Under the pieces are notes generated by a model that saw nothing but the letters and a program-made list of their open reading frames with translations, ran no database searches and had not been told where the DNA came from. Made by a program: the position numbers and the translations under genes. Source: Lachnospiraceae bacterium (GTDB lineage: Bacteria; Bacillota; Clostridia; Lachnospirales; Lachnospiraceae). Taken from it: a stretch of DNA of 32,517 nt. Positions within the stretch are counted from its first letter, which is position 1. The number at the start of each line of letters is the position of its first letter. The stretch lies in the NCBI GenBank assembly GCA_020859905.1, contig JAJBVI010000093.1:1-32517 (forward strand), read 5' to 3'. This document shows, piece after piece, positions 23,846 to 31,364 of this stretch.

Positions 23846-24736
23846 ATGAGTGAGGATTATGTCGTAAGGGCTGCGGCGGCGGACAGTGCCGTCCGCGCCT
23901 TTGCCATTACTTCAAAGGAGATTGCGGAGGAGTCCAGACAGCGGCACGGCACCAGTCCGGTCGTCACGGCGGCACTCGGACGGCTGCTCTCCGGAGCGGC
24001 CATGATGGGCGTTATGATGAAGGGAGAAGAGGATGTGCTGACGCTGCAGGTAAAGTCCGGCGGACCGATCCGCGGCATGACGGTGACCGCGGATTCCCGC
24101 GGCCATGTCCGGGGCTATGCGCAGGTTCCGGATGTGATGCTGCCGCCCAGAAACGGAAAGCTGGATGTCGGCGGGGCGGTCGGCCCGGGCATCCTGAATG
24201 TCATAAAGGATCTGGGCCTGAAAGAACCATATGCGGGGCAGACGGATCTGCAGACCGGCGAGATCGCGGAGGATCTGACCTATTACTTTGCCGCATCTGA
24301 GCAGGTTCCCTCGTCGGTCGGACTCGGCGTCCTGATGAATAAGGACAATACAGTCCGGCAGGCAGGCGGTTTCATCATTCAGCTCCTGCCGTATACGGAG
24401 GAGAAGGTGATCGATGCGCTGGAGAAAAAGATTGCGGGACTCTCCTCAGTCACAGAGATGCTGGAGCAGGGCTATACGCCGGAGAGCATGCTGGAGTATA
24501 TCCTGGGGGAGTTTGGTCTGGAGATCACGGAGCACATACCGGCCTCCTTCCTGTGCAATTGTTCCCGTGAACGCATCAGAAAGATGCTGATCAGCCTGGG
24601 GCGTGAGGATCTGCAGGAGATGGTTGACGATGGCGAGCCGGTGGAGATCCGGTGTGATATGTGCAGTTCGGCGTACACCTTTGAGACGGATGAGATCAGA
24701 GCGTGCCTGGATTCGATTGAACGAGCTGTACGATGA
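23846..24736 (+). CDS. hslO: redox-regulated chaperone Hsp33
   Basis: Hsp33 holds unfolding proteins during oxidative stress; oxidation releases zinc from four cysteines and activates it. The 296-aa protein has the N-terminal core (VRAFAITSKEIAEESRQRHGTSPVVTAALGRLL, GGGPI-like region KSGGPIRGMTVTADSRGHVRGY) and the complete zinc tetrad: CNC at 237/239 and CDMC at 270/273. AGGAGA precedes the ATG. Its 3' end has been partly duplicated downstream of the stop. Confidence 0.96.
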   Translation: MSEDYVVRAAAADSAVRAFAITSKEIAEESRQRHGTSPVVTAALGRLLSGAAMMGVMMKGEEDVLTLQVKSGGPIRGMTVTADSRGHVRGYAQVPDVMLPPRNGKLDVGGAVGPGILNVIKDLGLKEPYAGQTDLQTGEIAEDLTYYFAASEQVPSSVGLGVLMNKDNTVRQAGGFIIQLLPYTEEKVIDALEKKIAGLSSVTEMLEQGYTPESMLEYILGEFGLEITEHIPASFLCNCSRERIRKMLISLGREDLQEMVDDGEPVEIRCDMCSSAYTFETDEIRACLDSIERAVR

Positions 24737-24778
24737 GCAGGCTGAACTTTATGAGATCAGAACGTGCCTGGATGCGAT
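24691..24778 (+). repeat. duplicated 3' end of hslO
   Basis: TGAGATCAGAGCGTGCCTGG at 24691 (coding for EIRACLDSI) recurs as TGAGATCAGAACGTGCCTGG at 24752, 25 of 27 bases equal, offset 61 nt. The second copy lies beyond the stop codon. Confidence 0.85.
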
Positions 24779-24801
24779 AGCGTGAACGCGGAGGCGCGGG
24801 G

Positions 24802-24878
24802 CAGAAATCGAGAAGAGTGTTTTGTGCGAGTACGGGACAACAGAAACCGAGAAGAACGGATTTCATGAGTACGGGAGA
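24802..24878 (+). repeat. 39-nt tandem repeat before nadE
   Basis: CAGAAATCGAGAAGA...GAGTACGGGA at 24802-24839 and CAGAAACCGAGAAGA...GAGTACGGGA at 24841-24878. The second unit ends 8 nt before the nadE ATG and supplies its GGGAGAG RBS. Confidence 0.8.
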
Positions 24879-24886
24879 GACATCAT

Positions 24887-26956
24887 ATGAATCATGGTTT
24901 TATCAGGGTGGCCGCGCTCACACCGAAGGTGCGGGTGGCGGATCCGACATATAATAAAGAAAGAATCTGTGAGCTGATCAGTGCGGCGGAGGAGGAAGGG
25001 GCGCAGGTGATGGTGTTCCCGGAGCTTTGCATTACCGGATATACCTGCGGCGACCTGTTTTATCAGGAGCTTCTGCTTTCCGAAGCGAAGGAGGCGCTGT
25101 TTGACATTGCATCCTGTTCAGAGAAGGCGGATGCGGTTATTTTTGTGGGACTTCCTCTGGAATACAACGGGAAACTGTACAATGTGGCTGCCGTTGTCTG
25201 CGGCGGAGCTATTCTCGGTCTGGTTCCGAAGACCCATATTCCGAATTATAATGAGTTTTACGAGCACCGCCATTTTGTGAGCGGACCGAAAGAGCCGGTG
25301 CCGGTTCGGCTTGATGATGATCATATCGTCCCAATGGGGACACAGATTTTATTTGGCTGCCGGCAGATGCCGGGATTGAAGATCGGCGTGGAACTTTGCG
25401 AGGATCTCTGGGCGCCGGATCCGCCCAGCATCGGCCTTGCGATGGCGGGGGCGACACTGATTGTAAATCTCTCCGCCAGCGATGAGACGACCGGGAAGGA
25501 TATGTACCGCCGCGATCTGGTCAGCGGACAGTCCGCACGGCTGATCTGCGGCTATGTGTATGCGAGCGCGGGGGACGGCGAGTCCACGCAGGATGTGGTG
25601 TACTCCGGCCATAATCTGATCGCGGAGAACGGAATCGTCCTGGCGGAGTCCGCGCGGTTTGTCAATGAGAGCATTTACACGGAGATTGATATACAGCGGC
25701 TGAGAGAGGAGCGACGGCGCATGTCCACCTACGGGACGACGGATGCCGTGTATCTCGCCGCGGAGTTTAACCTGGGTGAGCGGCGCACGGAGCTGACCCG
25801 TTTTGTGGATCCGGCGCCCTTTGTGCCGGGGAAAAAGGCGGATCGCGAAAAGCGTTGCGAAGAGATATTCATGATCCAGGCGATGGGATTAAAAAAACGT
25901 CTGGAACACACCGGCAGCCGGGCTGCGGTGGTCGGCATTTCCGGCGGTCTGGATTCCACGCTGGCATTGCTGGTCACAGTGAAGGCATTTGATCTGCTGG
26001 AGAAAGACCGCAGCGGTATCGTCGCTGTCACTATGCCCGGGTTCGGCACGACCGACCGCACTTATGAGAACGCGGTCAGCCTGATCCGGTCTCTCGGCGC
26101 GACCTTCCGGGAGGTAAATATCGGGGATGCGGTGCGGATCCATTTCCGCGATATCGGACAGGACGAGAGCGACCACGATGTCACTTACGAGAACGGACAG
26201 GCCAGGGAGCGCACGCAGATTCTGATGGATATCGCAAATAAACTCGGCGGCATGGTCATCGGCACCGGCGACATGTCGGAGCTGGCGCTGGGGTGGGCGA
26301 CCTACAACGGAGATCATATGTCCATGTACGGTGTAAATGCCTCCGTGCCGAAGACGCTGGTGCGCCATCTCGTGCGTTATTACGCAGATGCCTGCGTGGA
26401 AAAATCCCCGAATGGAGATGTCGCGGAAACGGTTATGCGGCGCCATTACGCGGATGCCTGCGTGGAAAAAAACCTGCGGGATGTTTTACTCGATATCCTG
26501 GATACCCCGGTCAGTCCGGAACTGCTTCCGCCCGAGGACGGGGAGATTTCTCAGAAGACGGAGGATATCGTGGGTCCCTACGAGCTGCATGACTTTTTCC
26601 TGTACTATGTGCTGCGCTTCGGCTGCACGCCGAAGAAAATATATCGCCTGGCAAAATATGCGTTTGCCGGGACATACAGCAATGAAACCATCGAAAAATG
26701 GCTGCGGACATTTTACCGCCGGTTTTTCAGCCAGCAGTTCAAGCGTTCCTGCCTGCCGGACGGTCCGAAGGTAGGTACCGTTGCAGTGTCTCCGCGCGGC
26801 GATCTGCGTATGCCGTCTGATGCCAGCGCACGAATCTGGCTGGATGAGCTGGATACACTGCAGGAGGATGATGCGGCGGAGCATGAGAATGAAGATAAAT
26901 TGGATACCCTTGATAAAAAGTTAGATGCTGTATTTAAGGGGTTTATGAACGGGTGA
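24887..26956 (+). CDS. nadE: glutamine-dependent NAD+ synthetase
   Basis: NadE amidates nicotinic acid adenine dinucleotide to NAD+, using ammonia released from glutamine by its N-terminal nitrilase-type domain. The 689-aa two-domain form shows the glutaminase triad regions ([26 protein letters not shown], ~45-180) and the synthetase P-loop [13 protein letters not shown] (~350), then [23 protein letters not shown] and [15 protein letters not shown]. Between them a 22-residue in-frame tandem duplication repeats YADACVEK (~500 and ~522). If this loop tolerates it the enzyme is probably active. The DUF5674-like gene starts 23 nt downstream. Confidence 0.96.
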   Translation: MNHGFIRVAALTPKVRVADPTYNKERICELISAAEEEGAQVMVFPELCITGYTCGDLFYQELLLSEAKEALFDIASCSEKADAVIFVGLPLEYNGKLYNVAAVVCGGAILGLVPKTHIPNYNEFYEHRHFVSGPKEPVPVRLDDDHIVPMGTQILFGCRQMPGLKIGVELCEDLWAPDPPSIGLAMAGATLIVNLSASDETTGKDMYRRDLVSGQSARLICGYVYASAGDGESTQDVVYSGHNLIAENGIVLAESARFVNESIYTEIDIQRLREERRRMSTYGTTDAVYLAAEFNLGERRTELTRFVDPAPFVPGKKADREKRCEEIFMIQAMGLKKRLEHTGSRAAVVGISGGLDSTLALLVTVKAFDLLEKDRSGIVAVTMPGFGTTDRTYENAVSLIRSLGATFREVNIGDAVRIHFRDIGQDESDHDVTYENGQARERTQILMDIANKLGGMVIGTGDMSELALGWATYNGDHMSMYGVNASVPKTLVRHLVRYYADACVEKSPNGDVAETVMRRHYADACVEKNLRDVLLDILDTPVSPELLPPEDGEISQKTEDIVGPYELHDFFLYYVLRFGCTPKKIYRLAKYAFAGTYSNETIEKWLRTFYRRFFSQQFKRSCLPDGPKVGTVAVSPRGDLRMPSDASARIWLDELDTLQEDDAAEHENEDKLDTLDKKLDAVFKGFMNG
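26380..26470 (+). repeat. 66-nt in-frame duplication inside nadE
   Basis: TTACGCAGATGCCTGCGTGG at 26380 recurs as TTACGCGGATGCCTGCGTGG at 26446, followed by AAAAA in both. The offset is exactly 22 codons, so the frame is kept. Confidence 0.9.
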
Positions 26957-26979
26957 GCCGGAACCGGGAGGAGTATGTC

Positions 26980-27324
26980 ATGTTAATTTTAGATAAAGAA
27001 GTCACAACAGATGAGCTGATGCACATGGAACCTCATATGTTTTTCGGCGATATGGTGAAATGTGTTGTTGATATTAAAAAAGAAATTCTGGCAGTGAACG
27101 CCGAGCTGCATGCTGATCTGGAATCTTATTTGCTGGAGCAAGGGTCTGCTCAATCAGATCTATATGGAATAAATATCCTGGATGACGGTGAAATAGAGTT
27201 TGATTCACTGATCAATCCGCCGCGCAACCGGGAAGCGGGATTCCCGAGAGCCGGGCGCTATGTGGCAGATCCTGCAGCGCGGAAAAAGATTGAGGAGGTT
27301 GTCGGACGATGGCTGAAGAAATGA
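26980..27324 (+). CDS. DUF5674-like protein, first gene of a two-gene cassette
   Basis: A 114-aa protein from ATG 26980, which has GGGAGGAG 6 nt upstream; the tracked GTG at 26953 overlaps nadE and adds non-family residues. The core FFGDMVKCVVDIKKEILAVNAELHADLES (~20-50) with SDLYGINILDDGEIEFDSLINPPRN matches my memory of DUF5674, a small widespread family without known function. The product lacks a signal peptide or membrane segment. Base use is AT-richer than in flanking genes. It overlaps the next gene, with which it forms a pair; such overlapping small-gene pairs are often toxin-antitoxin modules, but that is inference. Confidence 0.75.
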   Translation: MLILDKEVTTDELMHMEPHMFFGDMVKCVVDIKKEILAVNAELHADLESYLLEQGSAQSDLYGINILDDGEIEFDSLINPPRNREAGFPRAGRYVADPAARKKIEEVVGRWLKK

Positions 27325-27602
27325 AGTGGTGGAAAATGTCGATCGGTGAACAGATCGGAAATGCCGGCAGTGAAGTGGCAAGGGCGATTCGCCGCAAAAA
27401 TAAGAATGATATATTAGGTGCACAGGAGTTCTGTATTCATGCCATAGAAATGCTGTGCTATACGAAACAGGATCCGAAAAATGTAAACCGCAGGAATGAA
27501 TTATCTTATGCACAGGAGGAAATTCTGGATTATGTGTTAGGTGAGAATTTATATCAGAATGATGATCATTCCATTATGAAATGGTATGATGCTTTTTTGT
27601 AA
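27309..27602 (+). CDS. small protein, partner of the DUF5674-like gene
   Basis: A 97-aa cytoplasmic protein whose N-terminus (KWWKMSIGEQIGNAGSEVARAIRRKNK) matches a small unnamed family I recall as common next to DUF5674 genes in scattered bacteria. The rest is helical and ends MKWYDAFL. Start choice: 27309 has GAGGAGG about 9 nt upstream; 27321 gives an exact ATGA overlap with the first gene's stop and the family-like start MKWW. Either way the genes are translationally coupled. Base use is AT-rich compared with the flanks. Function unknown. Confidence 0.7.
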   Translation: MAEEMKWWKMSIGEQIGNAGSEVARAIRRKNKNDILGAQEFCIHAIEMLCYTKQDPKNVNRRNELSYAQEEILDYVLGENLYQNDDHSIMKWYDAFL

Positions 27603-27628
27603 TGAGTGCAAATGAGTCATAAGCTTGC

Positions 27629-27742
27629 ATGAATTTGACGTGCGATGAAGAGAATCGTGATGAAATTACGATATATGATCTGTTTGCAGGATACAGAAAA
27701 CGTTTCGGAAAACATTCAGATTCGAAGCGGAAGAAAGGATAA
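27629..27742 (+). pseudogene. 37-aa ORF, possible antitoxin C-terminal remnant
   Basis: ATG to TAA encoding MNLTCDEENRDEITIYDLFAG followed by a basic tail. The piece TIYDLFAGY resembles C-termini of some AbrB/MazE-type antitoxins, whose DNA-binding part is missing here. No good RBS precedes it. Too short for certainty; it may be a decayed fragment carried with the adjoining cassette. Confidence 0.3.
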
Positions 27743-27745
27743 CAT

Positions 27746-28198
27746 ATGCGCCTGACAACATTATGTTATATTGAGCGGGATGGGGCATATCTGATGCTGC
27801 ACCGCACGAAAAAGATAAACGACCAGAGCGGCGGGAAATGGCTCGGTGTCGGAGGTAAGTTTGAGGATGGGGAGAGCCCGGAGGAGTGTATGCTGCGGGA
27901 AGTGCGGGAAGAAACCGGACTGACGCTGACGAAATATGCTTTTCGGGGAATAGTCACGTTTGTGTCTGACTGCTGGGAGACGGAATATATGCATCTGTTC
28001 TCCGCCACAGAGTATGAGGGCGAGCTTCGCGGGTGCGACGAGGGAGTCCTTGAATGGGTGCCGATCAAAAAGGTGTGCAGCTTAAAACTCTGGGAGGGAG
28101 ACAGGATTTTCCTGAAACGCCTGCAGGAGAGCCGGGAGTATTTCTCCCTCAAGGTGGTGTATGAGGGAGAACGGCTTGCTGACTGGAGGTTTTTCTGA
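27746..28198 (+). CDS. NUDIX hydrolase, probable 8-oxo-dGTP diphosphatase
   Basis: A 150-aa MutT-type NUDIX enzyme. The box GKFEDGESPEECMLREVREETGL (~38-60) fits GX5EX7REUXEEXGU completely, so metal-dependent pyrophosphohydrolase activity is expected. The N-terminus LTTLCYIERDGAYLMLHRTKK and the C-terminal WEGDRIFLKRLQE are typical of the Firmicutes MutT/YtkD-like group that sanitises oxidised dGTP or related nucleotides. RBS AAGAAAGGA lies 6 nt upstream. Probably single; a repeat-rich gap follows. Confidence 0.9.
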   Translation: MRLTTLCYIERDGAYLMLHRTKKINDQSGGKWLGVGGKFEDGESPEECMLREVREETGLTLTKYAFRGIVTFVSDCWETEYMHLFSATEYEGELRGCDEGVLEWVPIKKVCSLKLWEGDRIFLKRLQESREYFSLKVVYEGERLADWRFF

Positions 28199-28221
28199 CA
28201 TATCAGTTTGAAATACATATG

Positions 28222-28453
28222 ATTCGGGCGACAAAAGGGTATGATACTACGGATTGCAGCTTTGCATAAGTTCGATAACAGAAATCAGAGATTTCTTATC
28301 TCACTTATCCCGCAATCCTAAAAACATTCGGAATCCGCTAAATTTGACCAAAAAACGGTCAAATTTGCTACTTCCTCATGTTTTTGCGGCTCCCAATGTC
28401 AGAAATGCGGATGCGAGCATCTGATTTCTGACATTTTGTCCCTTGTATCATAC
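28222..28453 (+). repeat. family-4 repeat, copy A, with a ~153-bp insert
   Basis: The left part (ATTCGGGCGACAAAAGGGTA... to CGGAT at 28254) and right part (CGGATG at 28408 ... GTATCATAC) match, inverted, the compact 72-bp copy at 31077-31148. Between them is an insert (28255-28407) bordered by CGGAT on both sides. The insert holds a long imperfect hairpin (GGATTGC...GCAATCC with inner AGAAATC-AGA-GATTTCT), a perfect 10-bp hairpin AAATTTGACC/GGTCAAATTT, and a right end AATGTCAGAAAT that pairs perfectly with ATTTCTGACATT in the element. It fills the gap between the NUDIX gene and pcrA. Confidence 0.8.
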
Positions 28454-28497
28454 ATATCATTAAGCTGAAAAGGATGAATTTGTGTGGGAGGAATACA

Positions 28498-30738
28498 TTG
28501 GCAAATTATGATACTTTAAACGAACAGCAGAGGGAGGCGGTTTTTCAGACGGAAGGACCGGTTCTGATCCTGGCGGGAGCCGGATCCGGGAAAACCCGTG
28601 TACTGACGCACCGCGCTGCTTATCTGATCGAGGAGAAGGGGGTGAATCCCTGGCATATTCTGGCGATCACATTCACAAATAAGGCGGCGGGGGAGATGCG
28701 GGAGCGCATTGATGATCTGGTCGGGTTCGGGTCGGAGAGCATCTGGGTCAGCACGTTTCACTCCGCCTGTGTCCGTATCCTGCGCCGCTACATCGACCGG
28801 CTGGGCTATGACAATAATTTTACCATCTACGATGCGGACGATCAGAAAACCGTGATGAAGGAGATCTGCAAGCGTCTGCGGATCGACACAAAGATGTATA
28901 AGGAAAGAACCTTTCTCCATGTAATATCTGCCGCCAAGGACAATCTCGTTTCACCGGAGGAGTATACACAGCAGGCCGGTTCGGATGTCAAACTGAAGAA
29001 GCAGGCGCAGGTGTACCGGGAGTACCAGCAGACGCTGAAGAAAAATAACGCGCTCGACTTTGACGATCTCATTGTCAAATGTGTGGAACTCCTGCAGAAC
29101 GACAACCAGGTGCTGGATTACTATCAGGAGCGGTTCCGTTACATCATGGTGGACGAATATCAGGATACGAACACCGCCCAGTTTCATCTGATCCGCCTGC
29201 TGGCGGGCAAGTATCAGAACCTCTGTGTGGTGGGCGACGACGACCAGTCCATCTACAAATTCCGCGGGGCGAATATCCACAACATTCTGCATTTTGAGCA
29301 GTATTTTCCGGATGCCGTTGTCATCAGGCTGGAGGAAAACTACCGTTCCACACAGAATATCCTGGATGCCGCGAACGCGGTGATTCGTAACAACCTTGGC
29401 CGGAAGGACAAGTCACTGTGGACACAGAAGGGAGCCGGGGATAAGATCGTGCTCCGGCAGGTCGACACCGCATATGAGGAGGCGGAGGTCATCGCTTCTG
29501 GCATACAGTCCTTTGTGAGGAAAGGGATTTATACATACGGCGACTGTGCGGTTCTGTACCGGACCAATGCCCAGTCCCGGCTCCTGGAGGAACGTTTCAT
29601 TCATGAAAATATTCCGTACCGGATTTTCGGCGGTGTGAATTTCTACGCCCGCAGAGAGATCAAGGATCTGCTGGCTTACCTGAAAACCATCGAGAACGCC
29701 GGCGACGATCTGTCGGTGCGCAGGATCATCAATGTGCCGAAACGGGGGATCGGAACGACGACGATCAGCCGCGTGCAGGAGTACGCGGACGAAAACGGCC
29801 TGAGCTTCTATGAAGCACTGAAGCGGGTGGATGAGATCCCGGCCGTCAAAAGGGCGGCGGCATCCAAAGTGCAGCCGTTTGTCACATTCATCCAGACCAT
29901 GCGGAGCAAGCTACCCTATATCAGTATTGAAATGCTGATGCAGGAGATCCTGGATACGACCGGCTATCTCGATGATCTGAAAGCGGAAGACACAGAGGAA
30001 TCCCGTGCCAGAATTGAAAACATTGACGAACTGATCAGTAAGATTGCCTCTTACGAAGAGTCGGAGGAAATGCCGACGCTGGGAGGGTTTCTGGAGGAGG
30101 TGGCGCTCGTCGCTGATATTGACAGCCTGGAGGAGGGCAGTGATTACGTGGCTCTCATGACGCTGCACAGCGCGAAAGGGCTGGAGTTTCCGAATGTTTA
30201 CATGTCCGGTATGGAGGACGGATTGTTCCCCGGCTATATGACGATCATGGCCGAAGATCCGGCTGAGATGGAAGAGGAGCGCCGTCTCTGCTATGTGGGA
30301 ATTACCCGCGCAAAGGAGCATCTGACGCTGACCGGCGCAAAACAGCGTATGATTCGCGGCGAAACGCAGTATAATAAAATATCCCGTTTTGTGAAAGAGA
30401 TTCCGCGGAACCTGCTGAGCGGATATATCCCAAGCCGGCAGGAGTGCGCGGCGCAGATACCGCACGGGAAAGCGGATGCCGATTACGTCTCATCGTCCCC
30501 GGGGGCCGCCACGAATTTCAGAAAGCCGTATGCTTCGGCGGCCAGGCAGTTTGGGAACGCCGGCAGGCTGACTTCCCTGGATTATAAGGAGGGAGACCGT
30601 GTCCGCCATACGAAATTCGGCGACGGAACCATGACCGCAATTGTTTCCGGCGGAAGGGATTTTGAAGTGACTGTGGACTTTGACAAATCCGGCCGGAAAA
30701 AAATGTTCGCATCGTTTGCAAAATTGATCAGACTGTGA
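28498..30738 (+). CDS. pcrA: ATP-dependent DNA helicase PcrA (UvrD family)
   Basis: SF1A 3'-5' helicase for repair and plasmid replication, also clearing stalled transcription. The 746-aa product has all motifs: LNEQQREAV, AGAGSGKTRVLTHRAA (Ia/Walker A), VDEYQDTNTAQ (II), GDDDQSIYKFRGA (III), RLEENYRSTQNIL (IV), LMTLHSAKGLEF (V) and CYVGITRAKEHL (VI), ending in the Tudor-like GDRVRHTKFGDGTMTAIVSGG. A TTG start at 28498 is preferred because GGGAGG lies 5 nt upstream; the tracked ATG at 28474 has no good RBS and adds MNLCGRNT. Confidence 0.96.
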   Translation: MANYDTLNEQQREAVFQTEGPVLILAGAGSGKTRVLTHRAAYLIEEKGVNPWHILAITFTNKAAGEMRERIDDLVGFGSESIWVSTFHSACVRILRRYIDRLGYDNNFTIYDADDQKTVMKEICKRLRIDTKMYKERTFLHVISAAKDNLVSPEEYTQQAGSDVKLKKQAQVYREYQQTLKKNNALDFDDLIVKCVELLQNDNQVLDYYQERFRYIMVDEYQDTNTAQFHLIRLLAGKYQNLCVVGDDDQSIYKFRGANIHNILHFEQYFPDAVVIRLEENYRSTQNILDAANAVIRNNLGRKDKSLWTQKGAGDKIVLRQVDTAYEEAEVIASGIQSFVRKGIYTYGDCAVLYRTNAQSRLLEERFIHENIPYRIFGGVNFYARREIKDLLAYLKTIENAGDDLSVRRIINVPKRGIGTTTISRVQEYADENGLSFYEALKRVDEIPAVKRAAASKVQPFVTFIQTMRSKLPYISIEMLMQEILDTTGYLDDLKAEDTEESRARIENIDELISKIASYEESEEMPTLGGFLEEVALVADIDSLEEGSDYVALMTLHSAKGLEFPNVYMSGMEDGLFPGYMTIMAEDPAEMEEERRLCYVGITRAKEHLTLTGAKQRMIRGETQYNKISRFVKEIPRNLLSGYIPSRQECAAQIPHGKADADYVSSSPGAATNFRKPYASAARQFGNAGRLTSLDYKEGDRVRHTKFGDGTMTAIVSGGRDFEVTVDFDKSGRKKMFASFAKLIRL

Positions 30739-30776
30739 TAAACTGGATACAGAGGTTTGGAATTTTTCCAGAACAA

Positions 30777-30805
30777 TTGATACAGTTTCAGAAGTACATT
30801 GTATT
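30777..30805 (+). promoter_or_regulatory. weak promoter for the small acidic membrane protein
   Basis: TTGATA, 17 nt, TGTATT. Marginal -10, but spacing is right and it lies between pcrA and the next gene. Confidence 0.35.
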
Positions 30806-30823
30806 TTGAAAGGAGAATATTCT

Positions 30824-31075
30824 ATGAGTAAAGTGGAAGAAATGCTCAGCACAGCAAAATTATCGGAGATCATATCCAAAAACGACAGGGATAAAAAACA
30901 CAACAAGCTTTTGTGCATACTCACCATTGTTGGTATCGTAGTCGCGATTGTGGTTGTGATAACCCTCCTTTACAGATTCTTCGCTCCGGATTATATGGAT
31001 GATTTTGAGGACGAGTTCGAGGATGAGTTCGAGGATGATTTTTTTGATGACGACGAGGACGAATACGACGAATAA
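30824..31075 (+). CDS. small single-pass membrane protein with acidic tail
   Basis: An 83-aa protein from ATG 30824 (AAAGGAG 8 nt upstream). Order: an amphipathic N-terminal helix (MSKVEEMLSTAKLSEII), a basic patch KNDRDKKHNK, one membrane helix (LLCILTIVGIVVAIVVVITLLYRFF, ~33-57), then a tail almost only of Asp, Glu, Phe and Tyr (DDFEDEFEDEFEDDFFDDDE). The basic patch before the helix predicts the acidic tail faces outside. Part of the tail is coded by a 12-nt near-repeat GAGGA(C/T)GAGTTC. Family not recognised. It follows pcrA by 85 nt and may be co-transcribed. Confidence 0.75.
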   Translation: MSKVEEMLSTAKLSEIISKNDRDKKHNKLLCILTIVGIVVAIVVVITLLYRFFAPDYMDDFEDEFEDEFEDDFFDDDEDEYDE

Positions 31076-31076
31076 G

Positions 31077-31148
31077 ATGATACAGGAGACAAAAGGTCAG
31101 AAATCGGATGCTTACATCCGTAGTATCATACCCTTTTGCCGCCCGAAT
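31077..31148 (-). repeat. family-4 repeat, copy B, compact form
   Basis: On the minus strand it reads ATTCGGGCGGCAAAAGGGTA...CTACGGATGTAAGCATCCG... to ...CTGTATCATC. It has a central hairpin CGGATG-TAAG-CATCCG where copy A has the insert. It begins 1-2 nt after the stop codon of the small acidic gene, in the opposite orientation to copy A. Confidence 0.85.
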
Positions 31149-31245
31149 GATAAGAATGTATAAGTGCGGGACGGATGCCGGCGTTTGATGCAGTCCGGAA
31201 TGCACAGGGAGAGTGCCGGAGTTCGTGTAATGACAGGATAGACAG

Positions 31246-31290
31246 ACAGCCTTTCGCAAGTTTGTTTGCGGCGGGCTGTTTTCTTTTTTT
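31246..31290 (+). terminator. rho-independent terminator before the methyltransferase gene
   Basis: ACAGCC...CGCAA, loop, TTGCG...GGCTGT followed by TTTTCTTTTTTT. It is 170 nt after the small acidic gene. Family-2 copy 4 starts right after. Confidence 0.85.
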
Positions 31291-31291
31291 A

Positions 31292-31355
31292 TGCACAGGG
31301 GCGCGTAAGGAAATTAGCAGATTACGCTGCACGCGCCCCGCGCTGCGAGCAGGAG
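31292..31355 (+). repeat. family-2 double-hairpin repeat, copy 4, 3' truncated
   Basis: TGCACAGGGG start and first helix GGGGCGCGT/ACGCGCCCC intact, inner stem GCAG/CTGC. The second arm is cut short: GCGAGCA is followed by GGAGGAG, which acts as the RBS of the methyltransferase gene. Confidence 0.8.
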
Positions 31356-31364
31356 GAGACCGAT

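Noticed and set aside
24603-24785. 60-aa + strand ORF at the end of hslO
   Set aside because: Out-of-frame reading of the hslO tail and its duplicated copy; EIRTCLDAI is the copy of EIRACLDSI, not a separate gene.
28222-31148. Could pcrA and its neighbour be a composite transposon?
   Set aside because: The flanking repeats are 72-232 bp without a transposase, and pcrA is a core gene; a dispersed repeat is more likely.
31199-31240. A further family-2 copy beginning ATGCACAGGGAGAG
   Set aside because: Only the first ten bases match; the helices cannot form, so it may be chance or a highly decayed remnant.
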